The notes under the pieces: generated by a model
Database searches by the model: none
Told to the model about the DNA's origin: nothing
Seen by the model: the letters and a program-made list of their open reading frames with translations, nothing else
In this document: positions 1 through 8,394 of the stretch, one piece after another
How the letters are laid out: every line of letters starts with the position of its first letter
Position numbering within the stretch: the first letter of the stretch is position 1
Program-made: the position numbers and the translations under genes
Source of the DNA: Thioclava sp. ES.031
GTDB lineage: Bacteria > Pseudomonadota > Alphaproteobacteria > Rhodobacterales > Rhodobacteraceae
Assembly (NCBI RefSeq): GCF_002563775.1
Contig: NZ_PDJO01000001.1
Span: 3,412,501 to 3,476,500 of the forward strand
Length of the DNA: 64,000 bases
Direction of reading: 5' to 3'

Positions 1-172
1 TCGGCCCGATCCCGGTCAGCCCGTTTTCCGAATGCAGGCAGACGGGGAAGTCGGCGGGCAGATGGTTGACCACCTTGGTGGGCAGGCCGATGCCCAGGTT
101 CACGACCATGCCGGGCGCGATTTCGCGCGCGGCACGGGCCACCATGCGGGATCTAGCGTCTGACAATGCCAT
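1..172 (-). CDS. 3-oxoacid CoA-transferase subunit B (partial, 3' end outside window)
   Basis: Only the first 57 codons lie in the window. The frame begins MALSDARSRMVARA and reaches the segment HSENGLTGIGP, which carries the (S)ENG motif holding the catalytic glutamate of family I CoA-transferase B subunits. The ATG at 172 follows a GAGGAGT ribosome site inside the end of the A-subunit gene, and the two genes overlap by 20 bases, so they are translationally coupled. Together the subunits move CoA from an acyl-CoA donor to a (usually 3-oxo) acid. The exact substrate cannot be read from this fragment; the neighbouring aminotransferase suggests the keto acid it produces. Confidence 0.9.
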   Translation of the reverse strand, partial: MALSDARSRMVARAAREIAPGMVVNLGIGLPTKVVNHLPADFPVCLHSENGLTGIGP

Positions 173-845
173 ACTCCTCGGAAATCTCGTCGAGTTTCAC
201 GACGTGGTCGATGAAAGCGCCGGGGCTCTCGGCCGCGTCCGGGTCGATCCCGCCCAGCGGCAGAAGCTCTTCGGTCTCGGCGATCACGCGGGTCGCGGCC
301 ATCGCCATGAGCGGGTTGAAATTGCGCGCGGTGGCGGCATAGGCGAGGTTGCCGAAGCAATCGGCGCGCGCGGCATGGACCAGCGCCACATCGCCACGCA
401 GAGCCGGTTCGACCAGCATCGGGCGGCCATTCATCTCGACCACCTGCTTGCCCTGCGCCAATTCGGTGTCGATGCCGATATCGGTCAGGATCGCGCCAAG
501 CCCCGCGCCACCGGCACGGATACGTTCGGCGAGGATGCCCTGCGCGCAGAACTCAACCTCCATACGGCCCTCGTTCATCGCCGCGATGGCGTTGGCGTTG
601 AGGCCGAGATGGGTGACGATCAGCTTGCGCACCTGACCGCCTGCGATCAGGTGGTCGATGCCCATGCCCGCCTCGTTGGCGTCGTTCTTGACCAGAACGA
701 GGTCGCGCTGCCCCTGACGGGCCAGCTCGCGCAGCAGCGCGAAGGGGGTGCCGGGCACGCCGAAGCCGCCCACCAGCACCGTGGCGCCATCGGGGATCTG
801 CGCGACCACCTCTTCCATCGCGATGGATTTGTCGGGCAGCTTCAT
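153..845 (-). CDS. 3-oxoacid CoA-transferase subunit A
   Basis: A 230-residue protein of normal length for the A subunit of family I CoA-transferases (ScoA/AtoD/PcaI type). The N-terminal glycine-rich segment VLVGGFGVPGTP is typical of the family. The start ATG overlaps the stop of the upstream aminotransferase gene by four bases (ATGA), and the 3' end overlaps subunit B. The pair therefore forms the distal part of an operon with an amino acid ABC transporter and a class III aminotransferase. Family knowledge gives the reaction (CoA transfer to a short-chain or 3-oxo acid); activation of the aminotransferase product is inferred from context only. Confidence 0.9.
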   Translation of the reverse strand: MKLPDKSIAMEEVVAQIPDGATVLVGGFGVPGTPFALLRELARQGQRDLVLVKNDANEAGMGIDHLIAGGQVRKLIVTHLGLNANAIAAMNEGRMEVEFCAQGILAERIRAGGAGLGAILTDIGIDTELAQGKQVVEMNGRPMLVEPALRGDVALVHAARADCFGNLAYAATARNFNPLMAMAATRVIAETEELLPLGGIDPDAAESPGAFIDHVVKLDEISEEYGIVRR

Positions 846-2200
846 GCGCTGACCTCCTCGACCACCGGCAGGTCGTGATTGGCGGCGAAGGCATCGAGCG
901 CGTCGATGAGGATCGCCATGATCTCGTCGATCTGCGCCTCGGTCACGATCAGCGGCGGGCAGACGAGGAAATGGTCGCCCTCGTAGCCGCCCCGCGTGCG
1001 ACGCGAATAGATGATGAGGCCGCGCTCATAGGCCAGTTCGACCAGCTCGGTATGGGCGTTCCACTCTTTCGGCAGGACCTCCATCGTGTCGCGGTCCGAG
1101 ACCAGCTCGAAGGCCAGCAGCAAGCCCTTGCCGCGCACATCGCCGATGAAGGGATAGCGGTCCATCAGACCGGTCAGCCGAGCCTTGAGAACATCGCCCA
1201 TCCGCGCGGCATTGCCGATCAGGTCCTGTTCTTCCATCTCGTCGAGCACCGCGAGACCGGCCGCGCAGGCCAGCGGGTTGCCCGCATAGGTGAAGCCGTG
1301 CAGGAAGCCGCCCGCGTCGAGCAGCGCCTCGACCATGTCGTTGCGCGCGACCACCGCGCCCAGCGGCGCGTAGCCCGCCCCGAACCCTTTCGAGAGCGCG
1401 ACGATGTCGGGGGTGATCCCCCAATGCTCGGCCGCGAGGAACTTGCCGGTGCGCCCGGCCCCGGTCATCACCTCATCGTAGATCAGCAGGATGCCGTATT
1501 CGCGGCAGATCTCGGCCACGCGGGTATAGTAGCTGTCAGGCGCCACGAGCGCGCCGGTCGAGGCCCCGCCCACCGGCTCCATCAGGAAGGCGAGCACCGT
1601 CTCGGGGCCCTCCGCCTCGATCTTCTCGCGCAGCATCTCGGCATATTTGATGCCGCGCTCTTCCTCGGTGAGGTTGTCGCGGTCGAGGTAGCAGGTCGGC
1701 GCCGGAACTTTCGGCATCTCCGTGAACATCGGCGCGAATTTCCCGGTGAAGAGCGGGCTGCCGGTGACGCCCAGCGCGCCCATCGTCGCGCCGTGATAGG
1801 AGGGCAGCCGCGAGATCACCTTGTAGCGGCTCTCCTCACCCTGCGTGACCGCATATTGCCGTGCGAGCTTGATCGCGGTCTCGACGGCCTCGGAGCCGCC
1901 GGAGACGAAGAACACCTTGTCGAGCCCTTCGGGCATCCGCGCGGCGACCCGTGCGGCGAGATCCTCGGACGGGTGCGTGCGGAAATGCAGCCGGTAGCCG
2001 AAGGTCGAACGGTCCATCTGCGCCTTCATCTTCTCCAGCACGCGCGGATTGGAATGGCCGATATTGGAGACCATCGCCCCCGAGGAACCGTCGATGTAGC
2101 GTTTCCCGTTCTCGTCGTAGTGGTAGATTCCCTCGGAGCGTTCGAGGAAAGGCCGCGGCTGGCGCGACTGGTAGAACAGGTGAGACTTTTCAGTCGTCAT
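842..2200 (-). CDS. Class III (omega-) aminotransferase
   Basis: A 452-residue PLP-dependent transaminase of fold type I, class III. The pyridine-binding aspartate is D242 in [11 protein letters not shown] and the Schiff-base lysine is K271 in [15 protein letters not shown]; the small-domain segment [13 protein letters not shown] is also present. The family transfers amino groups from omega- or beta-amino acids or amines to pyruvate or 2-oxoglutarate in the cytoplasm. It sits between a polar amino acid ABC transporter and a CoA-transferase, with four-base ATGA overlaps on both sides. A beta-amino acid substrate giving a 3-oxo acid for the CoA-transferase is an attractive inference. Diamines, taurine or beta-alanine cannot be excluded. 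Confidence 0.92.
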   Translation of the reverse strand: MTTEKSHLFYQSRQPRPFLERSEGIYHYDENGKRYIDGSSGAMVSNIGHSNPRVLEKMKAQMDRSTFGYRLHFRTHPSEDLAARVAARMPEGLDKVFFVSGGSEAVETAIKLARQYAVTQGEESRYKVISRLPSYHGATMGALGVTGSPLFTGKFAPMFTEMPKVPAPTCYLDRDNLTEEERGIKYAEMLREKIEAEGPETVLAFLMEPVGGASTGALVAPDSYYTRVAEICREYGILLIYDEVMTGAGRTGKFLAAEHWGITPDIVALSKGFGAGYAPLGAVVARNDMVEALLDAGGFLHGFTYAGNPLACAAGLAVLDEMEEQDLIGNAARMGDVLKARLTGLMDRYPFIGDVRGKGLLLAFELVSDRDTMEVLPKEWNAHTELVELAYERGLIIYSRRTRGGYEGDHFLVCPPLIVTEAQIDEIMAILIDALDAFAANHDLPVVEEVSA

Positions 2201-2967
2201 TTTGCACCTTCGAGATGTTTGCGCAGGAAATTCCGGGTCCGTTCCTGGGTCGGGTTCTTGAAGACCTGCTCGGGCGGGCCCTCTTCGACCACGACGCCCT
2301 TGTCCATGAACAGCACGCGATCGCAGACCGAGGCGGCGAAATCCATCTCGTGGGTGACGATGATCATGGTCATGTGCTCTTGCGCGAGCTTCTTCATGAC
2401 CAGGTTCACCTCTTCCACCAGCTCGGGATCGAGCGCCGAGGTGGCTTCGTCGAACAGCATCAGCTTCGGCTTCATCGCGAGCGCACGGGCGATCGCCACA
2501 CGCTGCTTCTGACCGCCCGAAAGCTGCGCCGGGTAATAGTCGATCCGCTCCAGCATGCCGACGTGATCGAGCTGCTCTTCGGCAAGCTTGTCGGCCTCCT
2601 TGTCGGAGATCTTCTTGAGCAGCTTCGGCGCCATCGTGACGTTGTCCCGAACGCTCAGATGCGGGAAGAGATTGAAGTGCTGGAACACCATCCCGATTTC
2701 CTGACGCATCGCGTTGATGTGCTTCTCATATTGATTGTGCGGCAGGTTCTTGTTGACCTGCACCCCGTCGAGCCAGACCTCGCCACCGGTGAGCGGATCG
2801 AGATCGTTGATCGCGCGCAGCAGCGTGGATTTCCCCGAGCCCGAGGGGCCGATGATGGCGACGATCTGGCCGCGTTCCACGTTGAGCGAGATGTCCTTGA
2901 GCACTTCCAGCGTGCCGTAGGATTTCTGGGCGTGACGGATTTCGACGAAGGATTTTGTCTCTGTCAT
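2197..2967 (-). CDS. Polar amino acid ABC transporter, ATP-binding protein
   Basis: A 256-residue ABC ATPase of the GlnQ/HisP type. Walker [10 protein letters not shown] starts at residue 40, the Q-loop segment [11 protein letters not shown] follows, then the signature LSGGQKQR, Walker [15 protein letters not shown] and the switch histidine in VTHEM. The motif set and length match the polar amino acid uptake (PAAT) subfamily. It would energise import through the two permeases encoded just upstream (16 bases away). Its 3' end overlaps the aminotransferase start by four bases, tying uptake and catabolism into one transcript. Confidence 0.95.
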   Translation of the reverse strand: MTETKSFVEIRHAQKSYGTLEVLKDISLNVERGQIVAIIGPSGSGKSTLLRAINDLDPLTGGEVWLDGVQVNKNLPHNQYEKHINAMRQEIGMVFQHFNLFPHLSVRDNVTMAPKLLKKISDKEADKLAEEQLDHVGMLERIDYYPAQLSGGQKQRVAIARALAMKPKLMLFDEATSALDPELVEEVNLVMKKLAQEHMTMIIVTHEMDFAASVCDRVLFMDKGVVVEEGPPEQVFKNPTQERTRNFLRKHLEGAK

Positions 2968-2983
2968 GTCGATATCTCCCGGA

Positions 2984-3640
2984 TCAGCGATAGAGGCGGT
3001 TGCGGTTCTCGAACCAGCGGATCACCGCCTCCATGCCGAGATTGATGATGTAGTAGAGGACGGCAGCGGCCGCGTAGAACTCGAAGGCGCGGTAGGTCTG
3101 GCCGATGGCGCGCTGCGCCGAGAGCGTCAGTTCCGACACCCCGATCACCGAGACCAGCGCCGAGTCCTTGAGAAGCGCGATCATGTTGTTGCCGATGGGC
3201 GGCAGCACGTCGCGCACCGCTTGCGGCACGACCACCTTGATGAGCGCCTGCTTGCGCGACAGGCCCAGCGTCCGTGCGGCCTCCATCTGACCTTTGTCCA
3301 CCGCGAGCATCGCGGTCTGGATCAGCTCGGAGTTATAGACGGCGAAGTGGAAGCCAAGGCCGATCACACCTGCCACGAAGGCCGGAAGGTCGATGCCGAT
3401 CTGCACCAGCCCGAAATAGATCAGGAAGAGTTGCAGCAGCAGCGGCGTGCCCATGAAGAGCCAGGCGATGAAGCGCACCGGCAGGCGAATGATGGCAGGC
3501 GCGTAGAGCGCGATCACCGCGAGCAGGATACCCCCGAAGAAGCTCAGCAGAGCCGACGCGGCGGTGATGGCGATGGTCCACAGGACACCCAGCGCGAGCG
3601 TGCCGTAGAAAGGCGGGATGACGGAGAAATCGAGACCCAT
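2984..3640 (-). CDS. Polar amino acid ABC transporter, inner-membrane permease
   Basis: A 218-residue inner-membrane protein with several hydrophobic segments. The permease EAA loop is at about residues 120-150 ([22 protein letters not shown]), ending in the conserved glycine-leucine pattern. It is of HisMQ/GlnP size and pairs with the related permease encoded immediately upstream; heteromeric permease pairs are usual in PAAT importers. The gene lies 47 bases after the first permease gene and 16 bases before the ATPase gene, in the same orientation. Confidence 0.93.
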   Translation of the reverse strand: MGLDFSVIPPFYGTLALGVLWTIAITAASALLSFFGGILLAVIALYAPAIIRLPVRFIAWLFMGTPLLLQLFLIYFGLVQIGIDLPAFVAGVIGLGFHFAVYNSELIQTAMLAVDKGQMEAARTLGLSRKQALIKVVVPQAVRDVLPPIGNNMIALLKDSALVSVIGVSELTLSAQRAIGQTYRAFEFYAAAAVLYYIINLGMEAVIRWFENRNRLYR

Positions 3641-3687
3641 GGCTCACTCCTTCTCATGCGGGCGGGAAAGGGGGGCGGATGCGCGGA

Positions 3688-4335
3688 TCATTGGATGCGC
3701 ACCTTGCGGTCGAGGAACGAGACGCCCTTGCCCACCGCGGTGATGATGACGAGGTAAAGCACCCCTGCGAGCAGGAACATCTCGAACGGCTTGTAGGTCG
3801 AACCGATGTAGCGCTGCGCGGTGTAGGTCAGCTCCACCACCGAGATCGCGGAGACGAGCGCCGTGCCCTTGATCTGCGCGTTGATGTTGACGCCAAGCGG
3901 ACGGATCATCAGGCGCAGCGCCTGCGGCAGCGTCACCTTGCGGAAGGCCTGCGCCTTCGACAGGCCCAGCGTGCGCGCCGCCTCGGTCTGGCCCCGGTCG
4001 ACCGCGATGATAGCCCCGCGCATCGTCTCGGTCATGTAGGCCCCGATATTGACGCCCAGCCCGATCACACCGGCCTGGAAGGCATCGAGCTGGATGCCGA
4101 TCTGCGGGCCGCCGAAATAGAGCAGGAACAGCTGGATCAGCGCGGGCGTGCCACGAAAGAAGCTGACATAGGCCGCCCCGATGAAGCGCAGGACGGAGAA
4201 ACGCGAGAGGCGTGCCGAGGCCCCCAGCGCCCCGCAGATCAACCCGAGGATCGTGGTCAGCACCGAAAGCTCGATGGTGACCCAGGCGGCCTGCAGGAAA
4301 TACGGGTAGATCTTGAGGATCAGTGCGACATCCAT
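3688..4335 (-). CDS. Polar amino acid ABC transporter, inner-membrane permease
   Basis: A 215-residue permease of the His/Glu/Gln/Arg/opine family (PAAT). The EAA loop is [19 protein letters not shown], near residues 125-145. The ATG at 4335 was chosen over an in-frame start 36 bases upstream because GGAAGGG sits just ahead of it and the protein then begins directly with the first membrane segment (MDVALILKIYPYFLQAAW). A 129-base spacer with a strong stem-loop separates it from the solute-binding protein gene upstream, the usual place for a structure that keeps binding-protein mRNA more abundant than permease mRNA. Confidence 0.93.
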   Translation of the reverse strand: MDVALILKIYPYFLQAAWVTIELSVLTTILGLICGALGASARLSRFSVLRFIGAAYVSFFRGTPALIQLFLLYFGGPQIGIQLDAFQAGVIGLGVNIGAYMTETMRGAIIAVDRGQTEAARTLGLSKAQAFRKVTLPQALRLMIRPLGVNINAQIKGTALVSAISVVELTYTAQRYIGSTYKPFEMFLLAGVLYLVIITAVGKGVSFLDRKVRIQ

Positions 4336-4366
4336 AGATGGGCCCTTCCTTCGATGGTCCGGAAAT

Positions 4367-4438
4367 GGCACGCGCGCCGAGGCCCCTCACGCCGCGGGGA
4401 GGTGCGGCGGGGGCGCGTCGTCACTGGGCGCGCGTGCC
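4367..4438 (-). repeat. Intercistronic stem-loop between binding-protein and permease genes
   Basis: Perfect 12-base inverted repeat GGCACGCGCGCC (4367-4378) and GGCGCGCGTGCC (4427-4438). The 48-base loop can itself form a smaller GCCGC/GCGGC stem. It lies wholly between the solute-binding protein stop (4465) and the permease start (4335) and has no T-tract, so an mRNA-stabilising or processing structure is more likely than a full terminator. Confidence 0.6.
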
Positions 4439-4464
4439 TGAGTGCAGCGAATGTGCGGGTCGGA

Positions 4465-5253
4465 TCAGCGGATGTCCGAGCCGATCCACTTCATCGCGAT
4501 CTTCTCGTAGGTGCCGTCCGCCATCATGGCGTCGAGCGCGTCCTGCATCGCCTTGTGCAGTTCGGGATTGCCCTGACGGATCGCGATGCCGGCCTGATCG
4601 GCGGTGCCGCCGAGATCGACCTTGAGCTGCTTGATGCCCGAGTCTTTCTTCTTGATCGCGAGCAGCACGGGGATGTCGTCGTTGACGATCGCGTCCACGC
4701 GGTTGTTCTCGAGCTCCAACATCAGTTCGGGCAGACCCTTGTAGGTCCGCACGTTGTAGCCTTGATCACGCGCCCATTGCTCGTGCGTCTCGCCCAGCGT
4801 CACGCCGACGGTCGCCGTTTTCAGGTCGTCGAGCGAGGTGATCTTGCTGTCCTTCGCGACGAAGATACCGCGGCGCATCCGGTAGTACGGGCCGACGAAA
4901 TCCACGACTTTGGCACGCTCGGGCGTGATCGACATCGAGCCGACGATCGCATCGTATTTGTTGGCCAGCAGACCGCCGATGATCCCGTCCCATGCGGTGG
5001 TGATGATCTCGGTCTTGAGGCCCATGCGCTTGGCGATCTCTTCGCCGATCGCCGGGTCGAAGCCGACCACCTGGTTTTCTTCGTTGATGAAGTTGAAGGG
5101 CGGGTAGGCGCCCGACATGGCGATCCGGATCACGCCCTTGTCCTTGAGGCTCTCCAGCTCGTCAGCCGCGGCGAGGCTGGGCAGCGAGATGCCGGTCGCG
5201 GCGAGCGAGCCAGCCCCGAGGATGGTTTTGAGAACGGTTCTGCGGTTGGTCAT
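4465..5253 (-). CDS. Amino acid ABC transporter solute-binding protein (Tat signal)
   Basis: A 262-residue periplasmic binding protein of SBP family 3 (lysine/arginine/ornithine or cystine type). It begins MTNRRTVLKTILGAGS, a twin-arginine-like signal, then LAATGISLPSLAAADELES with a plausible AxA cleavage site. The core motif GAYPPFNF opens the mature domain and PERAKVVDFVGPYY forms part of the ligand cleft. ATG 5253 was preferred to an upstream in-frame start because AGGAGAGATCC precedes it and the signal then begins at residue 1. As first gene of the operon it presumably delivers the substrate later attacked by the aminotransferase and CoA-transferase. The ligand is not predictable. Confidence 0.93.
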   Translation of the reverse strand: MTNRRTVLKTILGAGSLAATGISLPSLAAADELESLKDKGVIRIAMSGAYPPFNFINEENQVVGFDPAIGEEIAKRMGLKTEIITTAWDGIIGGLLANKYDAIVGSMSITPERAKVVDFVGPYYRMRRGIFVAKDSKITSLDDLKTATVGVTLGETHEQWARDQGYNVRTYKGLPELMLELENNRVDAIVNDDIPVLLAIKKKDSGIKQLKVDLGGTADQAGIAIRQGNPELHKAMQDALDAMMADGTYEKIAMKWIGSDIR

Positions 5254-5366
5254 GGATCTCTCCTGTTGGTCATGACTGCGGGCGGCCTTGTTTACCGGCA
5301 CGTCCCGCCACGGCGAGGGCCCCGTCCGGAGCCTCGTTGAACGAAACGCTTGCATGACGCAGAGTA

Positions 5367-5406
5367 TTGCGCAAATAAATAATGGAAATCTTCAATATAG
5401 ATTGAA
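5367..5406. promoter_or_regulatory. Candidate LysR-regulator operators in divergent promoter region
   Basis: The 156-base region between the divergent binding-protein and LysR genes is locally AT-rich and holds two palindromes. TTGCGCAA lies at 5367-5374, and TTCAATATAGATTGAA (six-base arms, four-base spacer) at 5391-5406. The second has the T-N11-A geometry of LysR-type boxes and ends three bases before the LysR ATG, so binding there would repress the regulator's own gene. Binding is inferred from position and symmetry. Confidence 0.55.
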
Positions 5407-5409
5407 ATT

Positions 5410-6366
5410 ATGGTCAAGCCCTACGAACAACGGTTTCCCTGGCATCTCGACTGGAACCTGCTGCGCACTTTCATGGTGGTGGTGGAACAGCGGGGCATCT
5501 CGCGCGCGGCCTATCTGCTGGGGCTCAAACAGCCCACGATTTCGGCTGCCCTCAAGCGGCTGGAGGAACGCACCGGCCACGAGCTTATCATCCGAAAACC
5601 CAACGAATTCAAGGTCACTAGGGCGGGCAACCTGCTCTATCAGGAATGCGCCCAGATCTTCGGTGCGGTATCGCAGATCCCCTCCCTGCTGGAGACCGGC
5701 GCGGAGGAGCTGCGCGGCCATATCGCGATCACCACCACCTCGCATGTCATCTCCGATCATTACGACGCGGTGCTGCATGATTTCGCGACCGAACATTCCA
5801 AGGTGACCTTCTCGATCTCGGTGGCCGAGAGCGAGGAAGTGGTGAGCCGGGTGCAGCAGAATCGGGCAAGTCTGGGGATTTGCCTTCTGCACAAGACGCC
5901 CGAGAACCTGCGCGCGCAGGTGCTCTACCGGGAATATTTCGGCCTGTTCTGCGGCACGCGCCATCCGCTTTTCGAGCGCGAGGAAATCACGCTGCCCGAG
6001 CTCGAGGGCGAGGAGTCGGTGTCGTTCCAGACCGAGACCGAGCACGGCCCGCTGCATCCGGTCTCGCTGCTGCGCGCACGGGCCAAGCTCGCGCCGAGTT
6101 GGCGCGGGGTGTCGTCGAACCTGCACGAGCTGCGCCGGATGATCGTGGCCGGCGTCGGGATCGGCGCGCTGCCGCTGCATGTCGCGCATCGCGATGTCGA
6201 GTCGGGTCGGCTGCGCCAGTTGCCGCCCTATGACGGGCTGCCGATGGTGAATATCTACCTGCTCACCAACCCGCAGCGGAAGCAGTCGAGCGCGGAAGCC
6301 GCGTTTCTCGCGGCCTGCGATGCGATGATGGCCGAGAGCGATCTGGCCGAGCGTACCTATTACTGA
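5410..6366 (+). CDS. LysR-family transcriptional regulator
   Basis: A 318-residue LTTR. The winged helix-turn-helix occupies about residues 18-80 with recognition-helix residues LKQPTISAALKRLEE; the C-terminal part is a type 2 periplasmic-binding-like effector domain. It is transcribed away from the ABC/aminotransferase/CoA-transferase operon and is the obvious candidate regulator, with the operon's substrate or intermediate as co-inducer. No clear Shine-Dalgarno sequence precedes ATG 5410; the upstream bases are occupied by the palindrome at 5391-5406, so the mRNA may be leaderless or poorly translated. Its 3' end meets the XRE gene tail to tail, nine bases apart. Confidence 0.93.
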   Translation: MVKPYEQRFPWHLDWNLLRTFMVVVEQRGISRAAYLLGLKQPTISAALKRLEERTGHELIIRKPNEFKVTRAGNLLYQECAQIFGAVSQIPSLLETGAEELRGHIAITTTSHVISDHYDAVLHDFATEHSKVTFSISVAESEEVVSRVQQNRASLGICLLHKTPENLRAQVLYREYFGLFCGTRHPLFEREEITLPELEGEESVSFQTETEHGPLHPVSLLRARAKLAPSWRGVSSNLHELRRMIVAGVGIGALPLHVAHRDVESGRLRQLPPYDGLPMVNIYLLTNPQRKQSSAEAAFLAACDAMMAESDLAERTYY

Positions 6367-6375
6367 GCGCGCGTC

Positions 6376-6960
6376 TCAGAAGGTTGGCGGGGTCGCCGCC
6401 GACACCACCACGCAGCGCGCCTTGGCCACGTTGCGAAACCGATGCGGCAGGCGGCTGTCGAACAGGTAGGCATCGCCCGCGCGCAACAGCTCGGTGGTCT
6501 CGCCCACCGTCAGCAGCAACTCGCCCTCGATGACGAAACCGCCCTCCTCGCCCTCGTGGGCATAGGCCTCCGCCCCGGTATCGGCGCCGGGCTCATAGGT
6601 CTCGTAGAGCAGCAGAATATTGGTCTGCCCCGACTTGCCCGCCCGCTTGAGCGAAAGCGCATCGAGCGCCGCGCCACCCGAGCGGTAAATCCGGCCCGGG
6701 TTGATCTCGGTAAGCTCGGAATGCCGGAAGACGAACTTGCCTGGCTCGGCGGGCGTGTCGCTGTCGAAGAACTCCGCCAGCGTCGTCTCGAGGATTTCGA
6801 GAATCTTGCGCAGCGAGGTGATCGAGGGAGAGGTCTTGTTACGCTCGATCAGCGAGACCAGCCCGTTGGTCACGCCCGACCGCTGCGCCAGCTCGCGCTG
6901 CGACAATCCCTTGTCCTCGCGGATCGCCCGAAGCCGTCCGCCCACGTCGAATTCGCTCAC
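6376..6960 (-). CDS. XRE/cupin-domain regulator, PuuR-like, of gabTD
   Basis: A 194-residue two-domain regulator. The HTH_3 domain is residues 6-62, with SQRELAQRSGVTNGLVSLIE spanning helices 2-3; a double-stranded beta-helix cupin is at about 120-185 (EGGFVIEGELLLTVG). This architecture is that of PuuR, which represses putrescine and GABA genes. It is divergent from gabT-gabD, so repression of those genes, relieved by GABA or a precursor, is a reasonable inference. The start is a GTG at 6960 supported by AGGAGG seven bases upstream. The ligand is unproven. Confidence 0.9.
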   Translation of the reverse strand: MSEFDVGGRLRAIREDKGLSQRELAQRSGVTNGLVSLIERNKTSPSITSLRKILEILETTLAEFFDSDTPAEPGKFVFRHSELTEINPGRIYRSGGAALDALSLKRAGKSGQTNILLLYETYEPGADTGAEAYAHEGEEGGFVIEGELLLTVGETTELLRAGDAYLFDSRLPHRFRNVAKARCVVVSAATPPTF

Positions 6961-7033
6961 CGCAAGCCTCCTGTCCTGTGCCTGTTCTAGAGTGCGGCCG
7001 GGCGGATTTCCAGCACGCGCGCTTTCACCATGC

Positions 7034-7071
7034 GTTTAACAAACTAAACATTGCACAGTTATCCGTTAAAC
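7034..7071. promoter_or_regulatory. GTTTA-type repeats, candidate operator of gabTD and its regulator
   Basis: The gap between the divergent regulator and gabT contains GTTTAAC at 7034-7040, CTAAAC at 7044-7049 and GTTAAAC at 7065-7071. The first and third are exact reverse complements 31 bases apart, and the middle one pairs with the first as GTTTA-N6-TAAAC. Repeated half-sites in this position fit binding by the XRE/cupin regulator. The functional claim is inference. Confidence 0.5.
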
Positions 7072-7118
7072 ACTAGCGTCACATCATTCCGTGATTCTCC
7101 AGCCCCTGAGGAGTGCCC

Positions 7119-8393
7119 ATGTCCAGCAATGCCGACCTCGAGACCCGCCGCGCCGCCGCCCTTGCCCGGGGCGTGGGTGTGCAGACCCAGAACTTCGCCG
7201 TCTCCGCCGAGAACGCCACCGTCACCGATGCCGATGGCCGCGAACTGATCGATTTCGCCGCCGGGATCGCGGTGGTGAACACCGGCCACCGCCACCCGAA
7301 AGTCATCGAGGCGGTGAAAGCCCAGCTCGACGCCTTCACCCATACCTGCCATCAGGTGATGCCCTACGAGCCCTATGTGCGCCTCGCCGAGCGGCTCAAC
7401 GAAAAGGTGCCGGGCGATTTCGACAAGAAGTCGATCTTCGTCACCACCGGTGCCGAGTCGGTCGAGAACGCGATCAAGATCGCCCGCTCCTACACGGGCC
7501 GCAACGCGGTCATCGCGTTCAGCGGCGGCTTCCACGGCCGCACCTTCATGACGATGACGCTCACCGGCAAGGTCGCGCCCTACAAGGCGGGCTTCGGTGC
7601 GATGATGCCCGACGTGTTCCACGTCCCCTTCCCGAACGCGCTGCATGGCGTGTCGACCGAGGACAGCTTCGCCGCGATGGAGAGCCTGTTCAAAACCGAT
7701 CTCGACCCCACGCGCCTCGCCGCGGTGATCTTCGAGCCGGTGCAGGGCGAAGGCGGCTTCAACCCGGCGCCGCATGATTTCGTCAAGCGCCTGCGCGCCT
7801 TCTGCGACGAGCATGGCATCGTGATGATTGCCGACGAGGTCCAGACCGGCTTCGCGCGCACCGGCACGCTGTTCGCCATGGACGCCTACGACGTGGCGGC
7901 CGACGTCACCACGATGGCAAAGGGTCTGGGCGGCGGTCTTCCGATCGCGGCGGTGACCGGTCGCGCCGAGATCATGGATGCGGCGAACCCGGGCGGTCTG
8001 GGCGGCACCTATGGCGGCAACCCGCTGGGTATCGCAGCCGGGAACGCGGTGCTCGACGTGATCGAGGAGGAAGACCTCTGCGCCCGCGCCAACGAGCTCG
8101 GCTCGCGCCTCAAGCAGCGCCTGGAGGCGATCCGCGCCAACATGCCGGAGATCGCCGAGATCCGCGGCCCCGGCTTCATGGTCGCGGTCGAGCTGATGTC
8201 GGATGGCAAGCCCGACGCGGCCCTCACCCAGCGCATCCGTGTCGAAGCGCTCAACCGCGGCCTGCTGCTGCTGACCTGCGGCGTCTATGGCAACGTGATC
8301 CGCTTCCTCGCGCCGATCACCATCCCCGACGAGCAGATGGCCAAGGCGCTCGACATCCTCGAAGAGGCGATGACCGCCGCGAAGGAGGGCTGA
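7119..8393 (+). CDS. gabT: 4-aminobutyrate aminotransferase
   Basis: A 424-residue class III transaminase that converts GABA plus 2-oxoglutarate to succinate semialdehyde plus glutamate. Diagnostic segments are EPVQGEGGFNPAP, IADEVQTGFARTG (PLP-binding aspartate D239) and TMAKGLGGGLPIAAVTGR with Schiff-base lysine K268. ATG 7119 was preferred to an in-frame GTG six bases upstream because GAGGAG (7108-7113) is then well spaced; the GTG overlaps that site. gabD follows after one base, so the two enzymes of the GABA shunt are co-expressed, with the divergent PuuR-like regulator as probable controller. Confidence 0.96.
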   Translation: MSSNADLETRRAAALARGVGVQTQNFAVSAENATVTDADGRELIDFAAGIAVVNTGHRHPKVIEAVKAQLDAFTHTCHQVMPYEPYVRLAERLNEKVPGDFDKKSIFVTTGAESVENAIKIARSYTGRNAVIAFSGGFHGRTFMTMTLTGKVAPYKAGFGAMMPDVFHVPFPNALHGVSTEDSFAAMESLFKTDLDPTRLAAVIFEPVQGEGGFNPAPHDFVKRLRAFCDEHGIVMIADEVQTGFARTGTLFAMDAYDVAADVTTMAKGLGGGLPIAAVTGRAEIMDAANPGGLGGTYGGNPLGIAAGNAVLDVIEEEDLCARANELGSRLKQRLEAIRANMPEIAEIRGPGFMVAVELMSDGKPDAALTQRIRVEALNRGLLLLTCGVYGNVIRFLAPITIPDEQMAKALDILEEAMTAAKEG

Positions 8394-8394
8394 T

